Positions 32,890 to 44,644 of a DNA stretch of 64,000 nucleotides are shown in pieces. The notes beneath the pieces were generated by a model. The model was not told the origin of the DNA, ran no database searches, and saw nothing but the letters and a program-made list of their open reading frames with translations. Position numbers and translations under genes: made by a program. This DNA is from Wurfbainia villosa (lineage: Eukaryota; Streptophyta; Magnoliopsida; Zingiberales; Zingiberaceae), in assembly GCA_025175895.1 (NCBI GenBank), contig CM046006.1:64686288-64750287 (forward strand), read 5' to 3'. Every line of letters starts with the position of its first letter. Positions within the stretch are counted from its first letter, which is position 1.

Positions 32890-33499
32890 TAATGGAGTGT
32901 GATCGAGCTAAACGACCTTAAAGAAAGCACTTCTTGGGAGGCAACCCAAGTTTAGTTTTTAGGTTTTCCTTTGATTATATTGCATGCATTTAGTTAATTT
33001 GAACTTTGATTTCCATTTTGTTTTGAATTAGGACCAAAAAAAACTTGCTAGGTAAAAATAAAATCAATTTTTATCTTACACGGCGAAGCGTGTGAGAAAA
33101 TTTGGACCGTTGTGCACAAAAGGAGAGAAATAGGGAACACACGACCTGACCGTGTGTTTTTCCACGGCCGTACCCGACTAACCCGAGGCACACATGGCCT
33201 AGCCATGTATTTTCACACGCCCATGTCGCGCGAGGTTAAAAAGGGCATGTCATGCATTTTTGCCCCAAACGCACCGTGTGTTTTGATTTTTCTTGCCCAA
33301 GCCGTGTGGATCCTTCTTCTCCACCACCTAGGAGCTTTTCCAACTTTCAAGGAAGCCAAAAGAAGCAAGGATGAGGAGGACCAAGCAAGTGGTATCTCGA
33401 TTTGGTGCTTCGGAGTGATGAGGAAGGAGAACCGATGCCCCTCAAGCTCCGGAGGAAGGTTGAGCATAGAGATAGATATAACATGCTTTCAACTCATAA
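32890..33499 (+). other. Ath1 spacer between protease and ORF-1-like gene
   Basis: Holds a conserved box CGAGCTAAACGACCTTAAAG..CTTCTTGGGAGGCAACCCAA (32905-32950), known from Athila-type elements in the region before the env-position gene, then repeats of the ACACGGCC/CCGTGTG type (33130-33310) also present in the LTR. The plus frame at 33112-33546 crosses these repeats and is not believed. Confidence 0.72.
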
Positions 33500-34403
33500 A
33501 ATCACTGCAACTAGGTATCTTGATGAGGATTTACTATAATCCTTAGGGTTGTTGGGTGACATTCAAGCCCTATTTGCAAAAATAGGGTGGGGAGAGATAA
33601 TGGGGATAAGACACCCAACCTACCCTAGGATAGTTTTAGAATTTTTGAGTTCCTTAGAAGCGGAAATTTTAACGGGTAGAGAGAGTGAAGAGGGTAGGAT
33701 TACCATTAGGATATTTAACATTGAGCATGAATGGACACTTCACCAATGGAATTCATGCTTTGGCTTGCCAAGTGGGGGAGAGAAAAGAACCCCTATTGGG
33801 TTCAACTTTCAAATATTTTGGACTGAATTGACAGGAGAGCACGCTTACGACCCTTCTAGGGACAAAGCATCACGCCTCTAAAACCCTATTTTTTGATTCC
33901 TCCACTGAATCATGGCAAGAACTATTTTTGGTCGTGGGGAGAGTGACGGTGTAGTGAGAGATAGCGAACAGCTTTGCCTATGGGACATGCTACAAGAAAG
34001 GAGTAGCATCGATGTCCCATTTCATTAGACACTTAGAGAAAATGGGCAAAGCAGCGAGAGGAGAGATTAATGTGGGTGCCCTACTTACCCACATTTGCCA
34101 TAGGATGGGGTACGCCTACACTGCGCTAGATAGCATAGAGGGGAGCCCTAGGATCGACCTGGGAATGTGTATGGCCATGAAGATGATTGTAAGAGAAGGA
34201 CACTCCTTATGCTTTGTAAGGAAAAACCTGATGACCCTTAAGCTCTCCGACCCTGATCGTACCACCATCACCACACGCGCCAACTAACGCTTTGACCTGA
34301 TAGTGGAGTCCCCTCCATATGAGAGACCATCCACATCGACGCCCATCTCTCCCCCTTTACATCACTCTCCCTCTAGTCCACACATGCATATGAGCCCACC
34401 TAG
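33500..34403 (+). pseudogene. ATHILA ORF-1-like gene of Ath1, first part
   Basis: Aligns by eye with the 466-codon frame of Ath3: LGDIQALFAK.GW, then HPTYPRIVLEFLSSLEAEI, EHEWTLHQWNSCFGLPSGGE, YDPSRDKASRL (to 33881), then after stops and a shift GKAARGEINVGALLTHICHRM and MCMAMKMIVREGHSLCFVRKNL. Likely the family of pfam03078 (ATHILA ORF-1); its function is unknown. It occupies the place of the env-like gene in Athila. It is cut by CopH at 34404. Confidence 0.8.
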
Positions 34404-36617
34404 TGTTAGTAATATATAAGAGATGTCCTAAGGCAATCGCCTTATGTATGAACCATTTATATGATAAATGAAGATTCACTATTTGAGTATATATATTTTA
34501 TGTATTTGATTGGATCTTAAACTCATTTATTGAATGTCCACGATACGATTCATAGCATGAGAGAATTTGTGATTGGATCACAACTAGTGAGTATCTCTAC
34601 ATGTGTAATTGTGATGTATCGGAATTATCCCTAGTCGATGAATTGATGGATTTGGACACCATCAATTCTGTCGAGACTAGCACGAGATATACTCCTTGGT
34701 GTATCCAAGCAGCTGATTCTCACTGGCTGGAGACATTGTGATGTCTGGAGTTAATCGTGGATGCTAGTTATGGTAACTAGTTCATTGGAGTGACCAGCCG
34801 TAAGACTTCATATGGTTCTCTGCATATATAGATATGTCAATGAAGTTCTTACTGTGGCTTAAGTGCGATGTTCCTTAGACTTGCGGTATTCAAGTCATCT
34901 TGATCATGGAGACTTATGCTTTGACATCTTAAGCAAACATCACTAAGGAGATGTGGACCCGGGATGATTGGGTATAAGTCGAAGTGATCGAAGGTGTTTG
35001 AATAGCCTATAAAGGATTCACCACTCCTTGCGAGGAGATGTATACCCATGGCCTCTCGTCGGATTATTACTAAAGTCTTTGGCCAAAGCATTACATGTTT
35101 AGAGTAAGGTACTCTTCGATACATGTGGAGTAACTAGAATCCGTAGGACGAGGAAATGACACTTGGGCTAGGTGTGACGTAGTCAGCCTAGTGGGGGCTG
35201 ACACAATAGACCATGTCCTGAACCAAGTGGGTATAAGATGAGTGAAGGGAATGGGGCATGATTCATTCGAGCTACTGAAGGGTTTCAGAAATAGTTCTGG
35301 ATCAACCGTTGATCTTTTCGGTTAATTGGGGATCATAATGTACTACTAGGTGCCACTGATGATCGTTCTATAATTAATGGTTAATTATAGACGGCCAACA
35401 TAAATCGAGAACCTATTTGGTCACACGCACAACGAGCGTAATCCAAAGGATTTAAAACGAGCTTGAGAATGGGATTCTCAGATCGAGAGAAACTAGGTTT
35501 GGTTGGACCAAACATAAAGCGAGCATGAAATTGTTTCAGTCGCAATGGAAGCGTGGATGGGCCGAGTCTGATGAAGACGTAATGGATGAACCAAAATGGT
35601 TTGGTTCTAATCCAATGGAGGAGAATAAACCAAAGGGTTTGGTTTATTTTAAACGAATGAACCAAAAGTTGGTTCGGTTCATTTTAACTTAAAATAAACC
35701 ATCATGGTTTGGTTTATTTTAACTTATCTTAATGGAGCGGGTTAACGGGCCTAATGGTTATGATCAAATAACCATTAAGAGAATTAGTTCTCTATAAAAG
35801 AGGGCTTAAGGGATAATTAAGCCTTAATCCAAACCCTAGCAAAAGTTGCCGCCCACCCCATTGAAGGAGTTTTCGGCACCAACCCTAAGCTTGCCGCCCA
35901 GCTCCTTGTGCCGCCGTCCATCTCCTTGCCGGCGTCCAAGCTTTAGCCGGTGAACCCTCCGGCGACCCTCCGGTGATCTTCCTAGGCCTCGGTGAAAAGG
36001 TGAGCACTTGGCTTCCTTGTTTTGGCCGGCGCCTACTCCTCCACCAAGCTGTCCAGTTTTCTGGACAGCTTCTTCTCCTCTCGTCAGAGCGTCGTTTGGA
36101 CAACGGTTAGAGCTCCGACAGCGGCTAAACTACCGGGGATTCGATCTCCGGTAATCCTCTGAGATGGAGGATGAAGGATTCGTCAAACGGTTGACGAATA
36201 CCTCTCCGGAGAAGCGAGTTTTGAGGACTCGATTTTGGATCCGAATTTGGATTCGGATCGTGATCATCTCTCGATCACGTCGTCTTCAACACGAGGCTAG
36301 TAACCCATACGAAGACGAAGCTCGTGGCTTAGCGAAGTCATCCCGAGGAACTCGGCGTGGATACGGATAGAGACAATTCTAGCGAGGATCGTTCCGGTTG
36401 ATGCCGTTCCCGCTACACGTCATACGAAAGGTATAACGTAGATAAATTTCCTTTTATTGCAAATTTAAATTTACGGTTATGTCTACACTTGTTGTAATAT
36501 GCATGCGTGTGTTGTGTGTATTGTAATAAATGTAGATTTATTATTTTTATTGCTTCCGCTGTGTTCATGTTTACGAAACGTGATCGAACACACACCTTGC
36601 GTCTTAGGAAACCTTGA
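34404..36617 (+). repeat. 5' LTR of CopH
   Basis: About 2.2 kb beginning TGTTAGTAATATATAAGAG. The last bases differ from the 3' LTR: the CCCAACA end is lost, so the right edge is approximate. Contains repeated TTTGGTTTATTTTAA/AACCAAA stretches (35590-35730). Confidence 0.88.
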
Positions 36618-36629
36618 TGGTATCGAGCC
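36618..36629 (+). promoter_or_regulatory. Primer-binding site of CopH
   Basis: TGGTATCGAGCC, a decayed initiator-Met-type site next to the LTR end. Confidence 0.78.
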
Positions 36630-37889
36630 CAGGTTGTGTTTCGACATAATCGTAAAAATGGTTTTGCGATAGTCATAATGTATTTCTGGAAATTTTCTAA
36701 TTTTGGAAATTTAGAAGTATTTATGGAAATTTTTCAATTTTGGAAAGTCTAGAAGTATTTATGGAAATCTTCCACTTTTTGAAAGTTGGAAGTATTTATG
36801 GAAATTGATATTTTCCATAAATAAAATATTTGATTAGATTCTAAAAATTTGTTTCCTAATTTAATCATGATTTGATTTGGGAAATCAAATCTTAAAATAT
36901 TTTATTTCCATAAGTAGTTTTAATGATTTAGGAAATTGGTTTCCTAAATAGATTTTCCTTAATCAAATAATTCCATGAATAAAATATGTGATTAGATTTG
37001 GAAATTTGTTTCCTAATTTAATTATGATTTGATTTGGAGAATCAAATCTTAAACATATTTTATTTCCATAAATAGTTATGACATATAAGGAAATATATAC
37101 ATGACATAATTATATGCCATGTAATTGCATTAGATGCATAACATTATGCCATGCGTGTCGTGACATGTAGATGTATGCCATGTATGCCATGCCATGTAGA
37201 TAATAGTTATTTGCATGCAAAGAGGATGAGACATAAAAACCCTTAAACAATATTAAAGCCTATACCTTCCATTAATATGGTTAGAACCAGAGTTCCGTTT
37301 CTTGTTTGGGTTGTTGGACTCTCTTCAAGCCCGGCTCAAACCCGAACATGTTCAAACCATGGAATAGTTTAATACTAATATGGTAAGAGTCAGAGGTCAA
37401 TCGTTAGCTTTGGTTGTTGGACTCTCTCCAAGCTGGGCTAATTGGTTGAATGCACTCTAACCATATTAAAACTATTTCCCGATTAATGGGTTGACTTTAA
37501 CCTGGTGCATCGGCTTGTTGGACTCTCTCCAAGGTCGATGTAAAGGGAGGTGAAGTTGGGTGCTATGCATATGATGCATACTTGTTAATGTGTTAACAAC
37601 CCGATGTATGTGTGAACATTCAATTAGTTGATAGCACATTGTGATAGTTGCATATACGTGATATGCAATCGGTATAGTTGATACCTACCGTCGTAGTTAT
37701 GAATGGCTTGTTGGACTCTCTCCAAGGTTGTTCATAACTATGATGGATATCAGCCCATTTGGAGATGGACCTACGATCTCCCGAAGTGATTTTGGGGTTT
37801 TTGAAATTCAAAAAATGAATGAGATTTATAAATGTATATTGATGCATTTTAAAATCATTTTCTCATATATGCTCGTTTTGTATTTCTAA
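36630..37889 (+). other. CopH leader with internal repeats
   Basis: 1.26 kb untranslated. Contains an AT-rich tandem array with AGTATTTATGGAAAT units (36685-36810) and four copies of TTGTTGGACTCTCT(C/T)CAAG at about 37310, 37414, 37517 and 37710. No gene is visible. Confidence 0.7.
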
Positions 37890-38580
37890 GATTGATCATG
37901 ATGTTTTTGAATTTGCGCACTATTTTGGATTCAAACAAACTGACTGGGCCTAACTTCTTGGAATGGCTTAGAAACTTGAGAATTGTTCTCAAGGTGAAAA
38001 GCTTGTGTATGTCCTCGAAGTGCCTCTTCCCGCCTATCCTAGTGACGATGCAACTCCGGACCAATTGTTGGTCTATCAGAAACATGTGACTGATTCTGAA
38101 CTGACAAAGTTGTATCATGCTAGCCGCGATGGAACCCAAGCTACGAAAGCAGCATGAGCATATGGATGCTCATATCGTAGTCCTTCATCTTTATGAGTTG
38201 TTTGATAAGCAAGTGAGATTCGAAAGGTTCGAAGTCTCCAAGCTTCTCTTCACCTCTGAGATGCAAGAAGGTTCATTTGTGTTACTACTCAACATGTTGA
38301 AGACTGTGGAGCCTTCTGAGAAGCATGAGCAGGGGACGGTGTTGTTAGTTGATTCCTCGAAGAAAGGTTCTAAGAGGGAGTCAAAGGAACAACAGAAGGG
38401 GAAGAAGAAAAAGACTAAAAAGGCAGAACCAGCTCAAAAGGGCACTTGCCATCATTGTGGCAAAGAAGGCCACTGGCGAAGAAACTGCAAGATTTATCTT
38501 GAGTCCATGAAGAAGAAGAAGGCATCCGATGCCCCATTCTCTTCAGATATCTTCGTTATTGATTGTCATTCTATTTCCTC
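37890..38580 (+). pseudogene. gag: Gag of CopH, broken
   Basis: Pieces: MFLNLRTILDSNKLTGPNFLEWLRNLRIVLK (37898 on), then a second frame through the VLEVPLP stretch, then a third frame from 38117 (MEPKLRKQHEHMDAH.., LYELFDKQ, EISKLLF-like). After EMQEGS the sequence jumps to LLNMLKTVEPS, an internal loss of Gag residues compared with relatives. Zinc knuckle at 38447-38488 (C-H-H-C-G-K-E-G-H-W-R-R-N-C) is intact. Confidence 0.85.
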
Positions 38581-38992
38581 AAACACTTGGGTATTGGATA
38601 CTGGGTGTGGCTCACATATATGTAATGACATACAAGGGCTAAGGAATAGAAGAAGACTCGTCAAGGGAGAGTCAAATTTGCGTGTTGGGAATGGAGCAAA
38701 GGTTGCTGCAGTCGCCATTGGAACGCATTTGTTGAAACTCCCTACAGGACTTGTCTTAGAACTGGACAATTGCTTTTATGTTCCTTCGTTGATAAAGAAC
38801 ATCATTTCTATTTCTTGTTTAAATAGAAATGGGTACCATTTGACTTTTAGTAACAATTGTTGTTACATAACTTTGAATGGAGTTCTTTATGGAATTTGGA
38901 ACTTTAAGCAATGGTATTTATCGTTGGGCGTATCGGTGATATTTTCAATATCGAAGCGAGCAACAAGCGTGCTCGAAAGGATAATCAAATAG
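38581..38992 (+). pseudogene. pro: Protease region of CopH
   Basis: WVLDTGCGSHIC at about 38588-38623 is the copia aspartic protease loop with the DTG triad kept. The frame then runs through LDNCFYVPSLIKNIISIS and ends at 38990 after shifting out of register near 38925. It processes the polyprotein in intact relatives. Confidence 0.85.
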
Positions 38993-39930
38993 ACTCCTAC
39001 ATGTGGCATTGTCGTCTTGGCCATGTAAGCAAGAAACGCATGTCCGAATTACACCGATGTGGAATTCTGGAATCGTTTGAATTGGATTCATACGATACAT
39101 GCGAATCATGCTTAAAAGGCAAGATGACTAAGTTACCTTTTACTGGAAAAGGTGAACGAGTGGGAGAGTTACTAGGTCTAATACATACTGATGTATGTGG
39201 ACCTATGTCAACTCAAGCTTTAGGAGGCAATAGCTACTTCATTACCTTCACCGATGATCACTCACGGTTTGGGTATGTGTTCTTGATGAAACACAAGTCT
39301 GAAGCCTTTGAAAGGTTCAAAGAATTCAGAAATGAAGTAGAGAAACAACATGATAAGAGTATTAAAATACTTCGATCGGATCGAGGTGGTGAATACTTAA
39401 GTCAAGAGTTTCTTGATTATCTAAGAGACAATGGTATATTGTCTCAATGGACTCCGCCATATACACCACAACATAATGGTGTATCTGAGAGGCGTAACCG
39501 GACCTTGTTGGACATGGTCAGGTCAATGATGAATCATGCGACTCTTCCCAAGTCCTTTTGGGGCTATGCACTTCAGACAGCTGTTTACTTGTTAAACAGA
39601 ATGCCTACCAAGGTAGTCTCAACTACTCCCTATGAGATATGGAATGGTAAGAAACCTCATGTATCTTACTTGAAGATATGGGGTTGTCCTGCTTATGTGA
39701 AGCGGACTGTATCAGACAAATTGGATGCTAAGTCTGATAAATGTCTATTTGTTGGATACCCTAAGGAAACAAGGGGTTACCAATTCTATCATCCTGTGGA
39801 ACAAAAGGTGTTTGTTTCAAGGCATGTTGTGTTTCTAGAGAAAGAGTTTCTCTTGCAAGAAAATAGTGGGAGTGTCGTCGAGCTTGAGGAGGCTCGAGAG
39901 ACTCAAATAGACATTGATGAGATACAGTGA
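38911..39930 (+). CDS. pol: Integrase of CopH, open segment
   Basis: 340 open codons. GAG_pre-integrase: the HCRLGHVSKKRMSEL histidines and the CESCLKGK cysteines form the zinc site. Catalytic core: Asp in LIHTDVCGPM, Asp in TFTDDHSRFGY, Glu in HNGVSERRNRT, so DDE is complete, followed by a GYALQTAVYLLNRMPTK and WGCPAYVKR tail. The preferred start is not a real one; the segment continues the polyprotein after a frameshift near 38925 and ends at a TGA (39928) that interrupts the integrase-RT linker. This is the best preserved enzyme domain of CopH. Confidence 0.87.
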   Translation: MVFIVGRIGDIFNIEASNKRARKDNQIDSYMWHCRLGHVSKKRMSELHRCGILESFELDSYDTCESCLKGKMTKLPFTGKGERVGELLGLIHTDVCGPMSTQALGGNSYFITFTDDHSRFGYVFLMKHKSEAFERFKEFRNEVEKQHDKSIKILRSDRGGEYLSQEFLDYLRDNGILSQWTPPYTPQHNGVSERRNRTLLDMVRSMMNHATLPKSFWGYALQTAVYLLNRMPTKVVSTTPYEIWNGKKPHVSYLKIWGCPAYVKRTVSDKLDAKSDKCLFVGYPKETRGYQFYHPVEQKVFVSRHVVFLEKEFLLQENSGSVVELEEARETQIDIDEIQ

Positions 39931-41120
39931 AGCACTGACGGTAGGCAACTCATAGTGATGAGCAATCAATTTGGACCTATTGTAACACCACATCTTCGTA
40001 GATCTGGTAGAACACGCAATATTCCTGAGAGATATGGATTTCTCGTAAGTGAATCGAACGACGTGTTACTCATTGATGATGAGGAGCCTACCAGTTATGA
40101 AGAAGTGCTGACAAGTTCAGAAAGGGATAAAGTGGCTTGGTGCCATGAAGTCGGAAATGGATTCCATGTATGAAAACCAAGTTTGGAACTTGGTTGACCC
40201 ACCTGAAGGCATAAAGCCTATAGGGTGCAAGTGGGTTTTCAAGAAGAAAACTGACATGGATGGTAATGTGATTACCTATAAGGCTAGATTGGATGGCGAA
40301 AGGATATCGTCAAAACAAGGTGTTGATTATGGCGAAACCTATTACTTTGTAGCTATCTTAAATCCATTCGGATGCTCTGGCCATAGCGGCTCATTATGAT
40401 TATGAGATATAGCGGATGGATGTGAAAATAACTTTCCTTAATGGAAACACCTTTCGAGGGCGTGTATATGTAATCTGACTGAGGTTTCACATCGGTTGAT
40501 AAAACCAAGGTATGCAAATTGCGACGGTCCATTTATGGATTGAAGCAAGCATCCAGGAGCTGGAATATCCGTTTTGATGAGACAATCAAAAAGTTTGATT
40601 TCTCATAAAATCCAGACAAACCTTGTGTGTACAAGAAGGTTAGTGAAGTGCGATCGTGTTCCTAGTATTGTATGTCGATGACATACTACTTATAGGAAGC
40701 GATGTTTCAATCTTCTGATCAGTGAAGGTTTGGTTATCAAGACATTCTCCATGAAAGACCTGGGAGAAGCAACCTACATCCTCGGGATTAAGATCTATAG
40801 AGATAGATCGAAACGGTTGCTTGGTCTTTCGCAGTCTACATATATAGACCGAGTGCTAAAGAGGTTTAGCATGTCGGAATCCAAGAAAGGTTTCCTACCC
40901 ATCAGGCATGGGGTACACCTTTCGAAGTCTATGTGTCCGCACACAGAAGACGAGAGGATTTGCATGAGTAAGATTCCCTATGCATCCGCAATAGGATCTA
41001 TCATGTATGCTATGTTATGTACGAGGCCCGATGTATCGTATGCTCTGAGTGTCACGGCGGATACGATCGATCGAGGAATGGATCATTGGGTAGGTATTAA
41101 GACGATCCTTAAGTACTTAA
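39931..41120 (+). pseudogene. pol: Reverse transcriptase of CopH
   Basis: Pieces in several frames: RRSGRTRNIPERYGF and TSYEEVL (to 40147), then NQVWNLVDPPEGIKPIGCKWVFKKK and YKARLDG (from 40145), then broken MDV..TFLNGN, SIYGLKQASRSW-like residues, the YVDDILLIGSD active site near 40677-40700, and MKDLGEA.YILGIKI (from 40748), ending in KIPYASAIGSIMYAM, TRPDVSYAL. At least five breaks. RVT_2 of copia type. Confidence 0.85.
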
Positions 41121-41570
41121 GAAGAACTAAGGATACGTTCCTAATATATGGAGAAGGGTACATGGTGATACGTGGGTATATAGATGCCAGCTCCAGACAG
41201 ACAAGGATAATTCCATGTCTTTGTCTGGGTATGTATTCACCTTGAATGGAGGCGCAATAAGTTGGAAAGGTTCCAAGCTTGACACTATAGCAGATTCTGC
41301 CACTAAGGCATAATACATTGCAGCTTTGGAAGCAGCAAAGGAAGCGGTTTGGATCAAGAAGTTCATCTCTGAACTTGATGTGGTCTCATCAATGATCCAA
41401 ACATGTGCGCCGCTATCATCTTATCGGAGAGATCATCGGTAGGAGCGAAATACAAATCGAAAATTCCCTTTGAAAGGAACTTAGCGGATCCCTTGGACTA
41501 AGGCATTACCTCAAAATAAGTTTGAGGTCATGTTAGAGCTTATGGTATTGGATCTAGTAGCGATTGGCAT
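41121..41570 (+). pseudogene. pol: RNase H of CopH
   Basis: LKYLRRTKDTFLIYG, then a Y.DAS motif, an ADSATKA motif followed by a TAA and YIAALEAAKEAVWIKKFISEL, in shifted frames; the end has an ADPL.. remnant (41489 on). Degraded copia RNase H. Confidence 0.8.
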
Positions 41571-41572
41571 TA

Positions 41573-41587
41573 GGCCAAGTGGGAGTC
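41573..41587 (+). promoter_or_regulatory. Polypurine tract of CopH
   Basis: CCAAGTGGGAGTC directly before the 3' LTR, a usual copia form. Confidence 0.75.
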
Positions 41588-43761
41588 TGTTAGTAATATA
41601 TGAGAGATGTCCTAAGGCAATGCGCCTTATGTATGAACCATTTATATGATAAATGAAGATTCACTATTTGAGTATACATGTTTATGTATTTGATTGGATC
41701 TTAAACTCATTTCTTGAATGTCACGATCGATTCACGGCATGAGAGAATTTGTGATTGGATCACAACTAGTGAGTATCTCTACATGTGTAATTGTGATGTA
41801 TCGGAATTATCCTAGTCGATGAATTGATGGATTTGGACACCATCAGTTACATCACGAGACTAACGAGGTATACTCCTTGGTGTATCCAAGCGGTGATTCT
41901 CCTTTTTGGAGACATTGTGATGTCGGAGTTAATCGTGGATGCTAGTTATGGTAACTAGTTCATTGGAGTGACCAGTAGTAAGACTTCATATGGTTCTCTG
42001 CATATATAGATATGTCAATGAAGTTCTTCTTGTGGCTTAAGTGCGATGTTCCTTTGACTTGCGGTATTCAAGTCATCTTGATCATGGAGACTTATGCTTT
42101 GACATCTTAAGCAAACATCTCTAAGGAGATGTGGACGAGGATGATTGGGTATAAGTCAGTGATCGAAGGTGTTTGAATAGCCTATAAAGGATTCACCACT
42201 CCTTGCGAGGAGATGTATACCCATGGCCTCTCGTCGGATTGTTACTAAAGTCTTTGGCCAAAGCATTACATGTTTAGAGTAAGGTACTCTTGATACATGT
42301 GGAGTAACTAGAATCCGTAGGGCGAGGAAATGATACTTGGGCTAGGTGTGGCGTAGTCGACCTAGTGAGGGTGACACAATAGACCATGTCTGAACCAAGT
42401 GGGTATAAGATGAGTGAAGGGAATGGGGCACGATTCATTCGAGCTCTTGAAGGGTTTGAAATAGTTACGGATCAAGTTGATCTTTTCGGTTAATTGGGGA
42501 TCATGATGTACTACTAGGTGCCACTCATGATCGTTCTATAATTAATGGTTAATTATAGGCATGGCCAACATAAACGAGAACCTATTTGGTCACCACCTTG
42601 TGGCGTAATCCAAAGGATTTAAAGCGAGCTTGAGAATGGGATTCTCGGAGGAGAAACTAGGTTTGGTTGGACCAAACATAAGCGAGCATGAAATTGTTTG
42701 ATCGCAATGGGGCGTGGATGGGCGAGTGTCTTATGAAGACATAATGGATGAACCAAAATGGTTTGGTTCTAATCCAATGGAGAGAATAAACCAAAGGGTT
42801 TGGTTTATTTTAAGCGAATGAACCAAAAGTTGGTTGGTTCATTTTAACTTAAAATAAACCATCATGGTTTGGTTTATTTTAACTTATCTTAATGGAGGCG
42901 GGTTACGGGCTAATGGTTATGATCAATAACCATTAAGAGAATTAGTTCTCTATAAAGAGGGCTTAATGGATAATTAAGCCTAATCATCCAAAACCCTAGC
43001 AAAGTTGCTTCGCCCACCCCATTGAAGGAGTTTTGGCGCCAACCTAAGCTTGCCCAGCTCCTTGTGCGCCGTCAAGTCCTTGCGGCGTCCAAGCTTCAGC
43101 GGTGAACCCTCCGGCGACCCTCCGGTGATCTTCCTAGGCCTCGGTGAAAAGGTGAGCACTTGGCTTCCTTGTTTTGCGGCGCCTATCTCCTCCACCAAGC
43201 TGTCAGTTTTACGGACGGCTTCTTCTCTAAATCGGTCGTTTGGACAGCGGTTGCAGAGCTACAGCGCTAAACTACCGGGATTCGATCTCCGGTAATCCTC
43301 TGAGGTGGAGGACGAAAGATTCGTCAAACGGTTGACGAATACCTCTCCGGAGAAGCGAGTTTTGAGGACTCGATTTTGGATCCGAATTTGGATTCGGATC
43401 GTGATCATCTCTCGATCACTTCGTCTTCAACACGAGGCTAGTAACCCGTACAAAGACGAAGCTCGTGGCTTAGCGAAGTCATCCCGAGGAACTCGGCGTG
43501 GATACGGATAGAGACGATTCTAGCGAGGATCGTTCCGGTTGATGCCGTTCCCGCTACACGTCATACGAAACGTATAACGTAGATAAATTTCCTTTTATTG
43601 CAAATTTAAATTTACGGTTATGTCTACACTTGTTGTAATATGCATGCGTGTGTTGTGTGTGTTGTAATAAATGTAGATTTATTATTTTTATTGCTTCCGC
43701 TGTGTTCATGTTTACGAAACGTGATCGAACACACACACGCCGCGGTGCCGGAAACCCAACA
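41588..43761 (+). repeat. 3' LTR of CopH
   Basis: 2,174 bases, TGTTAGTAATATATGAG to GGAAACCCAACA. Many short differences from the 5' LTR are clustered at CTG/CAG/CCG sites, whereas long stretches are identical. Confidence 0.9.
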
Positions 43762-43766
43762 CCTAG

Positions 43767-44241
43767 TTCACATCGACATGAGCCAACACATGTAACACTA
43801 CCTTTTTCTACTTTTGAGTAGAATGCAAGTACATCGGCCTATGATTTTTTGGAGTTCTCATCGCACCTCGACGATATATACGCCGAGCAGCAGACGTAGA
43901 GGCAGCGATGGGAGGTGCAGAGAACCTACACGCAGGCGGAGTTTTTGGGCATCCGAGAGCACTTTCAGCGAGCCGAGGAGTTCTACGATGAGGCTTGCAT
44001 CTACTTCCAAGAGGAGGCTATCCGTCGCCAAGCGAAGGCCGCCTACCGCCAGGAGATGTTGCAACATATGCATGCCCAGTAGGCACAGTGGGCCCGGGAG
44101 GAGGAGAACAGGGCAACCGTTGCATCCACCAGCTCTCAGATCGATCACATGTACATGTGACATCAGCAGCTCAACAGCAAGTTCTCCCAGGACCCCGAGA
44201 TGCCGAGGCTACCAGACTTTCCACCTCGTCCACCATACTAG
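43767..44241 (+). pseudogene. ATHILA ORF-1-like gene of Ath1, second part
   Basis: Resumes after CopH in one frame with TAG at 43819 and 44080, TGA at 44158 and a final TAG at 44239, matching Ath3 56580-57062: EFSSHLDDIYAEQQ, EFLGIREHFQRAEEFYDEA, YFQEEA.., QIDHMYM, FSQDPEMPRLPDFPPRPPY. Gln-, Glu- and Arg-rich, probably coiled coil. The Arg-rich open frame at 43814-44353 is a shifted shadow. Confidence 0.8.
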
Positions 44242-44644
44242 AGGTATGCTTCACTTAAGTCTAGGGGTGGACCCCAAGTTTTGTTTTGTTTCTAATAGTA
44301 GTTTCTTTTCTAATGTTTACATTTTGGTTAGCATTCATTTATTCATGCATTAGTTGTTTAGTTTCTTTCAACACTTAGTTTTTGCTACCTATAAGCTGCC
44401 TTAGTAGTATTTTTAAAAGTCTTCTTCATGAGTTGTTTCCATGAGTTGTGTAACTTCATTTATCTCGTGATATTTTATTTTATTGGCTTTGAATGAATAT
44501 TCTAGACTTATACTGGTTAGCTTTTATTTTACACATATAGATGACGAACTTTCTGAAAGAGAGAGTCTAGTACATACTTAGTTATGATTCATCTCAGTAG
44601 TCTAGTACTTTGGAATCCACAGGTGAACCTAAGTTTAGCATTTT
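44242..44644 (+). other. Ath1 3' untranslated part
   Basis: Matches Ath3 57063-57460, then joins the LTR abruptly at a TTTAGCATTTT sequence. The 570-odd bases with purine tract that Ath3 has before its LTR are missing here. Confidence 0.8.

Larger units (their letters stand above)
34404..43761 (+). mobile_element. CopH: complete Ty1/copia element
   Basis: 9.36 kb, perfect CCTAG duplication (34399-34403, 43762-43766). 5' LTR, primer site, long 1.3 kb leader, gag, protease, integrase, RT, RNase H, polypurine tract, 3' LTR. Its domain order and the GAG with one CCHC knuckle are copia, but it is not Sirevirus-like: no AGTCGACTG palindromes and a different Gag. It interrupts the ATHILA ORF-1-like frame of Ath1, which resumes at 43767. 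Confidence 0.94.

Noticed and set aside
43814..44353. Arg/Ser-rich frame, similar to 56503-57177
   Set aside because: Shifted-frame shadow of the ATHILA ORF-1-like gene; the other frame carries the conserved protein.
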